Assembly (NCBI GenBank): GCA_900544305.1
Contig: UQUV01000002.1
Coordinates: 1-64,000 of the forward strand
Direction: 5' to 3'
Source of the DNA: an uncultured Porphyromonadaceae bacterium
GTDB taxonomy: Bacteria; Bacteroidota; Bacteroidia; Bacteroidales; Muribaculaceae
Length of the DNA: 64,000 nt
Below the pieces are notes generated by a model. It was not told where the DNA came from, made no database searches, and worked only from the letters and a program-made list of their open reading frames with translations. Of the stretch, positions 26,688 through 34,183 are shown in pieces. Numbering within the stretch: the stretch's first letter is position 1; the number at the start of each line of letters is the position of its first letter. Both the position numbers and the translations under genes were made by a program.

Positions 26688-27995
26688 CTATTGTTTTTCA
26701 GTCTTTTCCTTAAACCGGCTGCACAGCGACACCAATATGTCGCAAACCTTCTCAACAGGCACGACGCCGGTGTTTATCATCAGGTCGTAGTGTTCGGCCA
26801 TTCCCCACTTCTGCCCCGTATAGTATTCGTAATGCGCGCGGCGGCTGCGGTTCACGCGTTTTATCTCGCCGGCGGCCTCATCGGCTTTCAATCCATATTC
26901 CGACACGCAACGGGAACAGGCACTTTCCAAGTCGGAATAGCAGAACACCCTTATCACACGGGGATAGCCCTGCAAAACGAAATCGGCACAACGCCCGACA
27001 ATAACACACGACTCTTTTTCCACCAGCTCACGTATAATCTTGCTCTCAGCCACAAACAGCACATCGTCAGGCGACAGGCTTTTTTCCAGCAAGCTGTCGC
27101 TCTTTCTGCCTTGAATGCATTTCAGCCAATAGGAAGGCAACTGCTGTTCGTGCACCTTTATGTAAGTTTCGTCAATGCCGCTCTGTTGCGCTGCCAAATG
27201 AAGGAATTCCTTATCGTAGAGCTTCACGCCCAACTTCTTGGCCAACATTTCGCCCAACACATGTCCGCCACTGCCGTATTCACGCGCTATCGTTACGACA
27301 AAATGCGGTGTTTCCTTTCCAACGGCAACCGGCATCGGTACGGACGCTCCAATCCATCTGTCCAGGAAACGATAGTACGGACTGACAAAATGCACAATCG
27401 GACCGACCAGCAAGGCAGTAGCCACTGTACCTTCGCGCACGCCTTCAATGGTTTCGAGAAAGATCAGTGACAAAAGGCAGGCAATACACACCAGCGTCAC
27501 ATCGAATCCGAGCTTCATAAAACCGAACTCTTTCCGAAAGTGTCGCGAAATGACCTGAACAAAATATTCGCCAGCCATCATGGCGGCATCGGCCTTTACC
27601 TCGAGTGCGATGCCTAACGCCAGAATCACACAACCGATGAGCAGCACCACCAACTGCATGACATAAGCCACGGGGTTCAGCCAGAAAAGCAGGTTCATCG
27701 ACACGTCGATAAACGTACCGAAACACAGCGAAATAGGAATCTGAAGCAGGTACATCCGCAAATCGCCGCGCAGCTCGGCACGCGTCATAAGCGGCAACTC
27801 CAACACGACAAACAGGAGGTTCAGCAGAATTGTCCACTGTCCGATGGTAAAGGGCGTAAACATGCTCAGCACATAAGTGACGCTCGTTATAGGGGATGTT
27901 CCCAACATGGCCTTGGTAATAAAGGCAATACCGAACGCATTGACAAACAATGACACCAAAAACAAAGCATACCGCCGCAACATGGTCTTTTTCAT
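26688..27995 (-). CDS. YczE-like membrane domain fused to cytidylate-kinase-like domain
   Basis: A 435-residue fusion from the Met at 27995; the open frame runs further upstream but crosses the divergent promoter region. Residues 1-205 hold five hydrophobic segments and resemble the YczE/YitT-type family (FGIAFITKAMLGTSPITSVTYVLS, IPISLCFGTFIDV, GIALEVKADAAMMAGEYFVQ). Residues about 235-430 are a cytidylate-kinase-like domain: VVTIAREYGSGGHVLGEMLAKKLG as the P-loop-like block, LYDKEFLHLAAQQSG, and VIVGRCADFVL. The Gly-rich loop lacks the standard GKS/T, as is usual in this kinase-like family. The substrate is unknown; the fusion suggests coupling of a transported or sensed solute to phosphorylation. 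It is divergent from the AraC gene at 28120. Confidence 0.88.
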   Translation of the reverse strand: MKKTMLRRYALFLVSLFVNAFGIAFITKAMLGTSPITSVTYVLSMFTPFTIGQWTILLNLLFVVLELPLMTRAELRGDLRMYLLQIPISLCFGTFIDVSMNLLFWLNPVAYVMQLVVLLIGCVILALGIALEVKADAAMMAGEYFVQVISRHFRKEFGFMKLGFDVTLVCIACLLSLIFLETIEGVREGTVATALLVGPIVHFVSPYYRFLDRWIGASVPMPVAVGKETPHFVVTIAREYGSGGHVLGEMLAKKLGVKLYDKEFLHLAAQQSGIDETYIKVHEQQLPSYWLKCIQGRKSDSLLEKSLSPDDVLFVAESKIIRELVEKESCVIVGRCADFVLQGYPRVIRVFCYSDLESACSRCVSEYGLKADEAAGEIKRVNRSRRAHYEYYTGQKWGMAEHYDLMINTGVVPVEKVCDILVSLCSRFKEKTEKQ

Positions 27996-28090
27996 ATGCA
28001 CACGTATTAAAACAGCTGCAAAGTTGGTGTCATTTTCTCCATCTCCTTTCATAAAATTACGACTAATATTGGTCAGAAACGAAACACTCC

Positions 28091-28098
28091 CTATTTTT
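28091..28098 (+). promoter_or_regulatory. -7 box of the AraC-type regulator gene
   Basis: TATTTTTG fits the -7 consensus 22 bp before the start at 28120. A reverse box CAACTTTG near 28018-28026 could drive the divergent kinase-fusion gene. Confidence 0.55.
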
Positions 28099-28119
28099 GC
28101 ACAGCAAAGCGACATTCCA

Positions 28120-28956
28120 ATGAACGACTCGGCAGTAATCAGCATAAACAGCGACAGCATAACAGTCCGACAATCCTCCGGCAGTGCAGAAAGCACACTT
28201 TACGAAAACGGATTCCACCTTATTTTCGTTACAAACGGAACAGTTGAATTTTCATCAGCGGCAGGAACCGCCATTGCCGCATCCGATAGCCTCATCCTGC
28301 TCACTCCAAGCATGTCGGCACGCATCACACGCAAAGACAATGGTGCGCGGACAACAGTGGTCCACATCGTTCCCAACTATTTCGACAGCCTGCCCGACGG
28401 ACAATTGATGTACCAGCAGTTTTCCCAATATATGGGCCGGGACAGCCTGCCCGTCTTTCGACTGTCACCGGAAAATGCCCGCAACATGTACCGCACCATA
28501 GCCCTGTTCAACGAACAGTTGAACCGTTTCCGATTCTACCGCATCGGTACCCTGCGGCATATCTGTAGCCTGCTGTTGCTCCAAATTGCCGAAACGCTCC
28601 ACAGCTACGAAGAAGAAACCACTGTTTGCCTGCGCCATTCCGACGATATTTTCCGAAAATTCAAGCAAATGGCCCACGAGTATTATTCATCGCACCACGA
28701 CATCGCCTTTTATGCCAACCGGCTGAACATTTCCACCACCTATCTGTCGCGGATTGTAAAGCGGACAAGCGGCAGAACCGTCCATGCCCACATTTCCGAA
28801 CTGCTTATGGCCGAAGCCAAACGCCTGCTCGAAAGCACCGACTTGGACATCAAAGCCATCGCCGACCGGCTCGGCTTCTCCGACCAGTCGACCTTCGGGA
28901 AATTCTTCAGCCGCTCCCAAGGCACATCCCCCCGCAAATTCCGCCTCAAAAAATAA
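28120..28956 (+). CDS. AraC family transcriptional regulator
   Basis: A 278-residue regulator. The N-terminal 150 residues look like a cupin sensor domain. The C-terminal 100 residues contain two helix-turn-helix motifs (DIAFYANRLNISTTYLSRIVKRTSGRT and DIKAIADRLGFSDQSTFGKFFSRSQGTSPRKFR). The start chosen leaves the -7 box outside the gene; upstream in-frame Met codons lie inside the divergent gene. By position it could control the divergent YczE-kinase gene, which is inference. Confidence 0.93.
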   Translation: MNDSAVISINSDSITVRQSSGSAESTLYENGFHLIFVTNGTVEFSSAAGTAIAASDSLILLTPSMSARITRKDNGARTTVVHIVPNYFDSLPDGQLMYQQFSQYMGRDSLPVFRLSPENARNMYRTIALFNEQLNRFRFYRIGTLRHICSLLLLQIAETLHSYEEETTVCLRHSDDIFRKFKQMAHEYYSSHHDIAFYANRLNISTTYLSRIVKRTSGRTVHAHISELLMAEAKRLLESTDLDIKAIADRLGFSDQSTFGKFFSRSQGTSPRKFRLKK

Positions 28957-28958
28957 AA

Positions 28959-29003
28959 ATACCACCTCAAAGGTGGTACAAACGCAACAAGGTGGTATAT
29001 TTT
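28959..29003 (+). repeat. Palindrome-containing 44-bp direct repeat, copy 1 (before Fic)
   Basis: It begins with the inverted repeat TACCACCT-CAA-AGGTGGTA (28960-28978), then CAAACGCAACAA, then GGTGGTATATTT (28991-29002). The second copy at 30180-30223 differs at one base. Because it starts 3 bp after the AraC stop, the hairpin could also end that transcript, but no T-run follows directly. Confidence 0.85.
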
Positions 29004-29026
29004 CCCTCTTTTATACCACTTTTTCG

Positions 29027-29067
29027 GGTGGTATATTTGCTCACAAGTGGTATATTTAATATCTTTG
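29027..29067 (+). promoter_or_regulatory. Fic promoter overlapped by operator-like motifs
   Basis: TTTG (29036-29039), 20 bp, then TATCTTTG (29060-29067): a full consensus promoter. GTGGTATATTT motifs lie at 29027-29038 (GGTGGTATATTT, its end supplying the -33 bases) and at 29046-29057 (AGTGGTATATTT, between the two elements). The former also pairs with TATACCAC at 29012-29019. A protein bound there would block polymerase, so negative regulation is likely. Confidence 0.75.
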
Positions 29068-29103
29068 TAGATGGCAGCACGACCTGAATAAAAAGCATAT
29101 CAC

Positions 29104-30165
29104 ATGACACAACTTGAGAAGACATACCACCAATGGCTTAATGCACAACCCCTTTCTGCCGACAACGAAAAACGGCTGAAGCGTAAATTCATGCTCGATT
29201 TCAACTATAACAGCAACCACATCGAGGGAAACACATTGACTTATGGCCAAACAGAGGTGCTTCTCTTGCTTGGAGAAGTTGTCGGTTCAGCCAAGATGAA
29301 AGATCTTGAAGAAATGAAAGCACACAATATCTGCCTGAATATGATTGAACAGGAAGCCGATTCCGACGATCCTCTAACAGAAACTTTCATCCGCCAAGTT
29401 CATCAAGTGATGCTACGCGAAGACTACAAAGTATATAGAAAGCTACCCGGCGGAGAAACGACAAGCTACACCGTGCATGCCGGACGCTACAAAACACGCC
29501 CAAACTCTGTTATCACACAGACTGGCGAACGCTTTGAATATGCTTCCCCGGAAGAAACTCCATCACTGATGACCGATTTGGTCAATTGGTACAACAATGC
29601 CGCTGAAGAAAAGAACTTGTCTCCCATACAACTGGCAGCATTGTTCCACTACCGCTATATCCGTATCCACCCGTTTGAAGACGGCAACGGCCGCATAGCC
29701 CGACTAATGGTCAATTTCATTCTACGACGACATGGATGGCCCATGTTGGTAATACGAAGCAAAAACAAGAAAGCCTATCTCAATGCGTTGGCTCTTTCTG
29801 ATACAGCCGTCGGCCCGATACCTTCCGATGGAGCGCATGCATCAATACAGGCAATCGCCCCCTTTGCAAAATACATGGAAACGGCAATGGCAACCGACAT
29901 AGCCTCCATGCTTGAATTTATTTCAGGCAATTCGGAAAGCATGTGGTGGTACGAAGGAGAAATTATTCACTTTACAACCGCTACGCCATCACGCATCCTT
30001 CATGTTCTCCAATCAGAACCGAACGCCAGCCTTACAGCAATTGCCACAACCCTCGGCATAAGTCGTTCTGCCATCCAAAAGCAAATCGACAACCTTGCTC
30101 AAAAAGGCTACATATCACGTCCGGAAGGCAAAAAACGTGGTTGGATTGTCAACGCCAAACAATAA
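29104..30165 (+). CDS. Fic family protein (AMP-transferase type) with C-terminal winged helix
   Basis: A 353-residue protein. The N-terminal inhibitory motif of class II Fic proteins is visible as SNHIEG (near residues 38-43; pattern S/T-x-x-x-E-G/N). The catalytic Fic motif is IHPFEDGNGRIAR (His-Pro-Phe-x-Asp-Gly-Asn-Gly-Arg), with the flap region TSYTVHAGRYKTRPNSV. The C-terminal 60 residues form a winged helix (SLTAIATTLGISRSAIQKQIDNLAQKGYI). Such proteins usually transfer AMP to a hydroxyl side chain and are held inactive by the inhibitory Glu. The winged helix and the repeated GTGGTATATTT sites around its promoter suggest autoregulation (inference). Confidence 0.95.
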   Translation: MTQLEKTYHQWLNAQPLSADNEKRLKRKFMLDFNYNSNHIEGNTLTYGQTEVLLLLGEVVGSAKMKDLEEMKAHNICLNMIEQEADSDDPLTETFIRQVHQVMLREDYKVYRKLPGGETTSYTVHAGRYKTRPNSVITQTGERFEYASPEETPSLMTDLVNWYNNAAEEKNLSPIQLAALFHYRYIRIHPFEDGNGRIARLMVNFILRRHGWPMLVIRSKNKKAYLNALALSDTAVGPIPSDGAHASIQAIAPFAKYMETAMATDIASMLEFISGNSESMWWYEGEIIHFTTATPSRILHVLQSEPNASLTAIATTLGISRSAIQKQIDNLAQKGYISRPEGKKRGWIVNAKQ

Positions 30166-30179
30166 CCGCTGATGCAAAT

Positions 30180-30223
30180 ATACCACCTCACAGGTGGTAC
30201 AAACGCAACAAGGTGGTATATTT
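30180..30223 (+). repeat. Palindrome-containing 44-bp direct repeat, copy 2 (before ADP-ribosylglycohydrolase)
   Basis: Inverted repeat TACCACCT-CAC-AGGTGGTA (30181-30199), CAAACGCAACAA, then GGTGGTATATTT (30212-30223). It differs from copy 1 at a single base in the loop. It lies 15 bp after the Fic stop and 65 bp before the next gene, so it may act as an operator for that gene, or it may mark a duplication that flanks Fic. Confidence 0.85.
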
Positions 30224-30287
30224 CATAGCCTCTACTCTGCATACTTTCATTAAATTCATTAATTTTAATGCCTAAATACTACAACCC

Positions 30288-31238
30288 ATGTCACAAACAG
30301 AAACGAGAAACAAGTTACTCGGCTGTCTTTACGGACAAGCAATTGGAGATGCTTTAGGCTTTGGAACAGAGGGAATGACAAAAGAAGAAGTCAAAAAACA
30401 TTACCCTACAGGCCTAAAAACTTACAACAGCATCATACAGGACAACCGACGAAAAAACTGGCCGATAGGGAAATGGACTGACGATACGGAAATGATGTTA
30501 TGTGCCCTTGAAGCTTTTGTCCACGACAAACAACTAAAAACAAAAACGCTTGCCCATATTTTTCTTGATTGGTACGACAGAATGGGCCATACCTGCGGCA
30601 CACTGACAAAAAAGGCTCTTAATTTTGCTCCTCCCCTCTATGAACAAAATCCTGTTTCAATAGCAAAGCTTGTATGGGAACTCAAAGGATGCAACAATGC
30701 ACCCAATGGAGGTCTAATGAGAACTTCCATAGTCGGATTGTGGCCAATTGACGTAGAACAAAATGCTGAACTTCTTTGCCAAATGACACATTACGACCCT
30801 CGTTGTGTCGGTTCTTGTGTCATCGCATCCAAAATAATTAACAACCTTGCATGGCACAACCGAATAATGGATGCCAAAGAATTAATCGAAATAGGAAACA
30901 AATACGATCATAGAATAGAAGAGTGGATTCATCTTGCCTATAACAGCACTAATATTTCTAATTTGCAACTTGACAACGAAGAAACAATGGCTTACACCTT
31001 ACGGACTCTTTCCGCTGCTCTTTGGTGTTATTGGCATTCCGCCTATTTTGAAGAAGGATTACTTGCCATTGTAAACGAAGGAGGTGATGCAGACACAAAC
31101 GCAGCCATCGCTTGCGCTATATTAGGAGCAAAATTCGGCTACGACACCATTCCCTCATACTATATTGAGAACCTTTTTGATGAAAACATCTACCGAACAA
31201 AATGTATTCCCTTTATAGAGTTAGCAATGTCAATCTAA
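30288..31238 (+). CDS. ADP-ribosylglycohydrolase family protein
   Basis: A 316-residue all-helical enzyme of the DraG/ARH family, which removes ADP-ribose from proteins or nucleic acids. Metal motifs: GQAIGDALGFGTEG near the N-terminus, KWTDDTEMML (Thr-Asp-Asp), and the C-terminal NEGGDADTNAAI (Gly-Asp-Ala-Asp-Thr). All Mg ligands expected for an active enzyme appear present. It follows the Fic gene in the same direction and shares the 44-bp element; its base composition (AT-rich, Lys/Asn-rich) differs from the GC-richer genes downstream. It is convergent with the phosphoesterase gene. Confidence 0.93.
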   Translation: MSQTETRNKLLGCLYGQAIGDALGFGTEGMTKEEVKKHYPTGLKTYNSIIQDNRRKNWPIGKWTDDTEMMLCALEAFVHDKQLKTKTLAHIFLDWYDRMGHTCGTLTKKALNFAPPLYEQNPVSIAKLVWELKGCNNAPNGGLMRTSIVGLWPIDVEQNAELLCQMTHYDPRCVGSCVIASKIINNLAWHNRIMDAKELIEIGNKYDHRIEEWIHLAYNSTNISNLQLDNEETMAYTLRTLSAALWCYWHSAYFEEGLLAIVNEGGDADTNAAIACAILGAKFGYDTIPSYYIENLFDENIYRTKCIPFIELAMSI

Positions 31239-31245
31239 AGCGCTC

Positions 31246-31815
31246 CTACTCCAGTTCCAGCAGGTGGGGCGGGTGGACAAGGTGGTGGGCATCGTCGAGG
31301 AGGGAGGCGTTGGAGAAGGTTGTGGCGGATTTGTGGAGAATTCCGTAGCTTTCGTGAGCGTGACCGAAAAGATGATAACGGGGGCTGATTTCGAACACTC
31401 GGCTGCGCAGGGAAGCATTTCCCCAATGTACGCCTGCTGAACGGTCAAGAATCATGACAGGCGGTTCGTGAGTGACAAACACGTCGACTGCATCGGGAAT
31501 GAGGGTTTCGGGATGATTGTATCCCAACCCGAAAAAGCGCACGTCATCGATTTCGCAACCGCAGTCCTGCAAGAAATGCATTCCTTCGGGCAAATCCTCA
31601 ATACCGCCGGCATCCCAAAGGCACAGGTCATGGTTGCCCGCCACAAAAATCTTATGGGCATACGGCAGTTCGGCAAACCAATTCAAAAAATCGAGCACTT
31701 CCTCTTCCGTTCCGGCCTCCGTAAAGTCGCCGCAATGAACAATTACATCGGCAGCCGGCAAATCTGCCAACTGCCGATGCAAGCCATGTGTATCGGATAT
31801 TTGCAATATCTTCAT
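31246..31815 (-). CDS. Calcineurin-like metallophosphoesterase
   Basis: A 189-residue phosphoesterase with ISDTHGLHRQL at the N-terminus, HCGDFTEAG, VAGNHDL, FVTHEPP and LFGHAHESYG. The complete dinuclear metal site is present. It resembles the 3338 gene in length and motif order but is clearly diverged. It starts 7 bp after the CobW-like GTPase gene on the same strand, so the two are likely an operon. Substrate unknown. Confidence 0.92.
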   Translation of the reverse strand: MKILQISDTHGLHRQLADLPAADVIVHCGDFTEAGTEEEVLDFLNWFAELPYAHKIFVAGNHDLCLWDAGGIEDLPEGMHFLQDCGCEIDDVRFFGLGYNHPETLIPDAVDVFVTHEPPVMILDRSAGVHWGNASLRSRVFEISPRYHLFGHAHESYGILHKSATTFSNASLLDDAHHLVHPPHLLELE

Positions 31816-31822
31816 CGTTCCA

Positions 31823-33049
31823 CTATTCCAGACAATCGTCGAGCAGTTTTATGATTTGCTCCTTGTCCATTTTCTGACCGATAAATACGATTTTCTGCAT
31901 ACGGTCGCCATATTCAGGATCCCAGTCTCTCACCAGTCCCGGTTCCTGCTTCATCAGTTCGGCAAGTTCGTCGGCCGGAGCCGTAGCATACCATAGTCCG
32001 GCTTCTTTAATGGACTTCTGCTTGCCGGCCTGATCGAACAGATACGACATATCGCGATTGTCGGAGAAATAGCATACGCCTTTCGCGCGGATAACGCTCT
32101 TCGACCAATGTTTTGCCACGAAATAGTCAAACTTGTTGATGTCGAAAGCACGACGGCGGTAGTAGACAAACGTACTGATGCCGTACTCCTCCGCTTCACC
32201 TTCGTCGTGGTGGTGGTGATGATGGTGTCCGCATTCGTGGTCATGGTGGTCGTGATGATGTTCGTGCTCATCTTCATGCTTATGGTCATGATGATGGTGG
32301 TGTTCCTCCTCTTCCACCGGTCCTTCTATGCCGCGAATCCAACCTGCCGAAGTGGCAACCTTCTCAAAATCAAACATGCGGGTATTGAGAATCAGGTCGA
32401 GGTCAATATTTGCGTAGTCGCACTCGATAATCTCCGCACCCGGCTGAATAGTCTTGATAATCTGACGGATACGGCCCAGTTCTTCTGGTGTCACCTCTGA
32501 AGCCTTGTTCAAGAGAATCTTGTTGCAGAATTCCACCTGTTGGATAATCAGGTTTTCGATATCGTCCTCGGCAATGTCGGCTTTCGTCAGGCTGTCGCCG
32601 CAGGCAAATTCACTCTGGAAACGCAGAGCATCGACTACGGTCACGATGCAGTCCAGACGGCAGATGCCGTATTTGCGGTAGGCTTCGCCGAATGTAGGGA
32701 TAAAACATACGGTCTGTGCAATAGGTTCCGGCTCGCAGATACCGCTCGCCTCGATTACGATATAGTCGAACTTCTCCGACTTCATCAGTTCAAAAATCTG
32801 GTCAATCAGGTCAGTTTTCAGCGTACAGCAGATACAGCCGTTCTGCAATGCCACCAGGCTGTCGTCCTTCTGGTCGACAACGCCGCCCTTCTGAATCAGA
32901 GAGGCGTCGATATTCACCTCACCCAAGTCGTTGACAATCACCGCAAAGCGAATGCCTTTGCGGTTTGTCAGAATATGGTTTACCAAAGTTGTCTTACCGC
33001 TTCCCAGATATCCTGTCAGAAGCAGTACGGGTACATCTTTCTTTTCCAT
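31823..33049 (-). CDS. CobW/COG0523-type G3E GTPase with histidine-rich segment
   Basis: A 408-residue metallochaperone-like GTPase. Walker A is GYLGSGKTTLVNH. The metal-binding CxCC motif is GCICCTLK. VIVEASGICEPEPIAQTV and the base-recognition region follow, and then the C-terminal CobW_C domain (YRRRAFDINKFDYF). Between them (residues about 255-290, DNA 32205-32310) is a segment with more than 20 His interspersed with Glu/Asp, likely a zinc or nickel buffer. Members of this family load zinc or other metals onto client enzymes; the client here is not evident. The phosphoesterase 7 bp downstream is a metalloenzyme and a possible client (inference). Confidence 0.93.
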   Translation of the reverse strand: MEKKDVPVLLLTGYLGSGKTTLVNHILTNRKGIRFAVIVNDLGEVNIDASLIQKGGVVDQKDDSLVALQNGCICCTLKTDLIDQIFELMKSEKFDYIVIEASGICEPEPIAQTVCFIPTFGEAYRKYGICRLDCIVTVVDALRFQSEFACGDSLTKADIAEDDIENLIIQQVEFCNKILLNKASEVTPEELGRIRQIIKTIQPGAEIIECDYANIDLDLILNTRMFDFEKVATSAGWIRGIEGPVEEEEHHHHHDHKHEDEHEHHHDHHDHECGHHHHHHHDEGEAEEYGISTFVYYRRRAFDINKFDYFVAKHWSKSVIRAKGVCYFSDNRDMSYLFDQAGKQKSIKEAGLWYATAPADELAELMKQEPGLVRDWDPEYGDRMQKIVFIGQKMDKEQIIKLLDDCLE

Positions 33050-33138
33050 AGCTATTTATATTGTCTATAAACTGTAGTTCAAAAACGAACGGATAAAGTT
33101 AGTGGGTTTCCGCCAAAATTCCAAACCTTTCTCCTTGT

Positions 33139-34056
33139 TTAGTGCGTACCAATCCAAAGGCACACCATACCGAACAATACGAGCAGAAGGTCGAGGGCTT
33201 TCGCGCGGAGATTCTTTTCGCGGAAAAGCATCGCACCGAAAAGGAAGGAGACGATGACACTGCCGCGACGCACCATCGACACAATCGAAATCATAGCGTC
33301 GGGATAGGACAAGGCGTAGAAATAGGCAAAGTCAGCCAACGAAAGGAAAATGCTGATAAGCACGATAGCCCATTTCCAGCGGAAAGGCGTGGTAGTATGG
33401 CGTTTGGGATACCAGAGCAGAATGAGAATCACCGCCATAATCAGGCACTGGTAAACGTTATACCAACTCTGCACCACCATTTTGTTGATGCCGATGCCGC
33501 CGTTTTCGGCAGGTGCGACAAGAAATTTGTCGTAAAGTCCGCTGGCGGCTCCGAGCAAAGCGGCTCCGACAAGGAAAAATATCCAGCGGTTATGGGAAAA
33601 GCGGATGCCTTCCTTCTTGCCGCTACGGCTGAGCAGATAGAACGAGGCAATGGCAAGCAGCACACCCGCCCACTGCCACAGGTTGAGTTCTTCGCCAAAG
33701 ATAAGAAGCGCGCCGACGAGTGTCATCACCGGACGCGTAGCATTGATTGGCCCGACAATGGTCAGCGGCAAATGCTTGATGGCAAAATAGCCCAATATCC
33801 ACGACGACAACACGATAACCGCCTTGAGCATGATATAGCGGTGCTCGTGCCAGCCGCACGCCGGAACATAAAGTTGCGACGAGGAGTCAATCCACCCCGC
33901 AGCCGAACCGACAATAAACGGAAGAAATATCAAACTGCAAAAAACGGTGTTGAGAAAAAGCACCGGAATAACGGCATTGTCGCGCAACGACGTTTTTTTG
34001 CATACATCGTAGCAGCCCAGCAGCGCCGCCGAAAGAAAAGCAAGTACAATCCACAT
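33139..34056 (-). CDS. DMT/EamA family permease
   Basis: A 305-residue inner-membrane transporter with ten hydrophobic segments in two EamA halves (VDxAKKTSL-like start VCKKTSLRDNAVIPVLF; central GPINATRPVMTLVGALLIFGEELNLWQWAGVLLAIASFYLLS; C-terminal FLFGAMLFREKNLRAKALDLLLVLFGMV). It probably exports or imports a small metabolite; the substrate cannot be predicted. A -7 box TAACTTTG lies at 34124-34131 on the minus strand. Confidence 0.88.
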   Translation of the reverse strand: MWIVLAFLSAALLGCYDVCKKTSLRDNAVIPVLFLNTVFCSLIFLPFIVGSAAGWIDSSSQLYVPACGWHEHRYIMLKAVIVLSSWILGYFAIKHLPLTIVGPINATRPVMTLVGALLIFGEELNLWQWAGVLLAIASFYLLSRSGKKEGIRFSHNRWIFFLVGAALLGAASGLYDKFLVAPAENGGIGINKMVVQSWYNVYQCLIMAVILILLWYPKRHTTTPFRWKWAIVLISIFLSLADFAYFYALSYPDAMISIVSMVRRGSVIVSFLFGAMLFREKNLRAKALDLLLVLFGMVCLWIGTH

Positions 34057-34123
34057 AAAACCTTACATCTTTTTACCCCCAATCAGTCGTTAGAGTTTAG
34101 ACCGATTTGGGTTTTACCGGGTG

Positions 34124-34131
34124 CAAAGTTA
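34124..34131 (-). promoter_or_regulatory. -7 box of the EamA permease gene
   Basis: On the minus strand TAACTTTG fits TAnnTTTG exactly, giving a leader of about 60 nt. The -33 region is not clear. Confidence 0.6.
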
Positions 34132-34183
34132 GAAAAGATTTTCCGAACAGAAGCGATTTCGCCGTGCAGGAAACGCATCGCGG

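Noticed and set aside
28959..29003. T-box-like riboswitch (GGTGGTA motif)
   Set aside because: The motif recalls the T-box core, but there is no specifier stem, no aminoacyl-tRNA or amino acid gene downstream, and the phylum does not normally use T-boxes.
31954..32289. 111-codon Thr/Met-rich open frame
   Set aside because: It is the out-of-frame reading of the histidine-rich part of the CobW gene.
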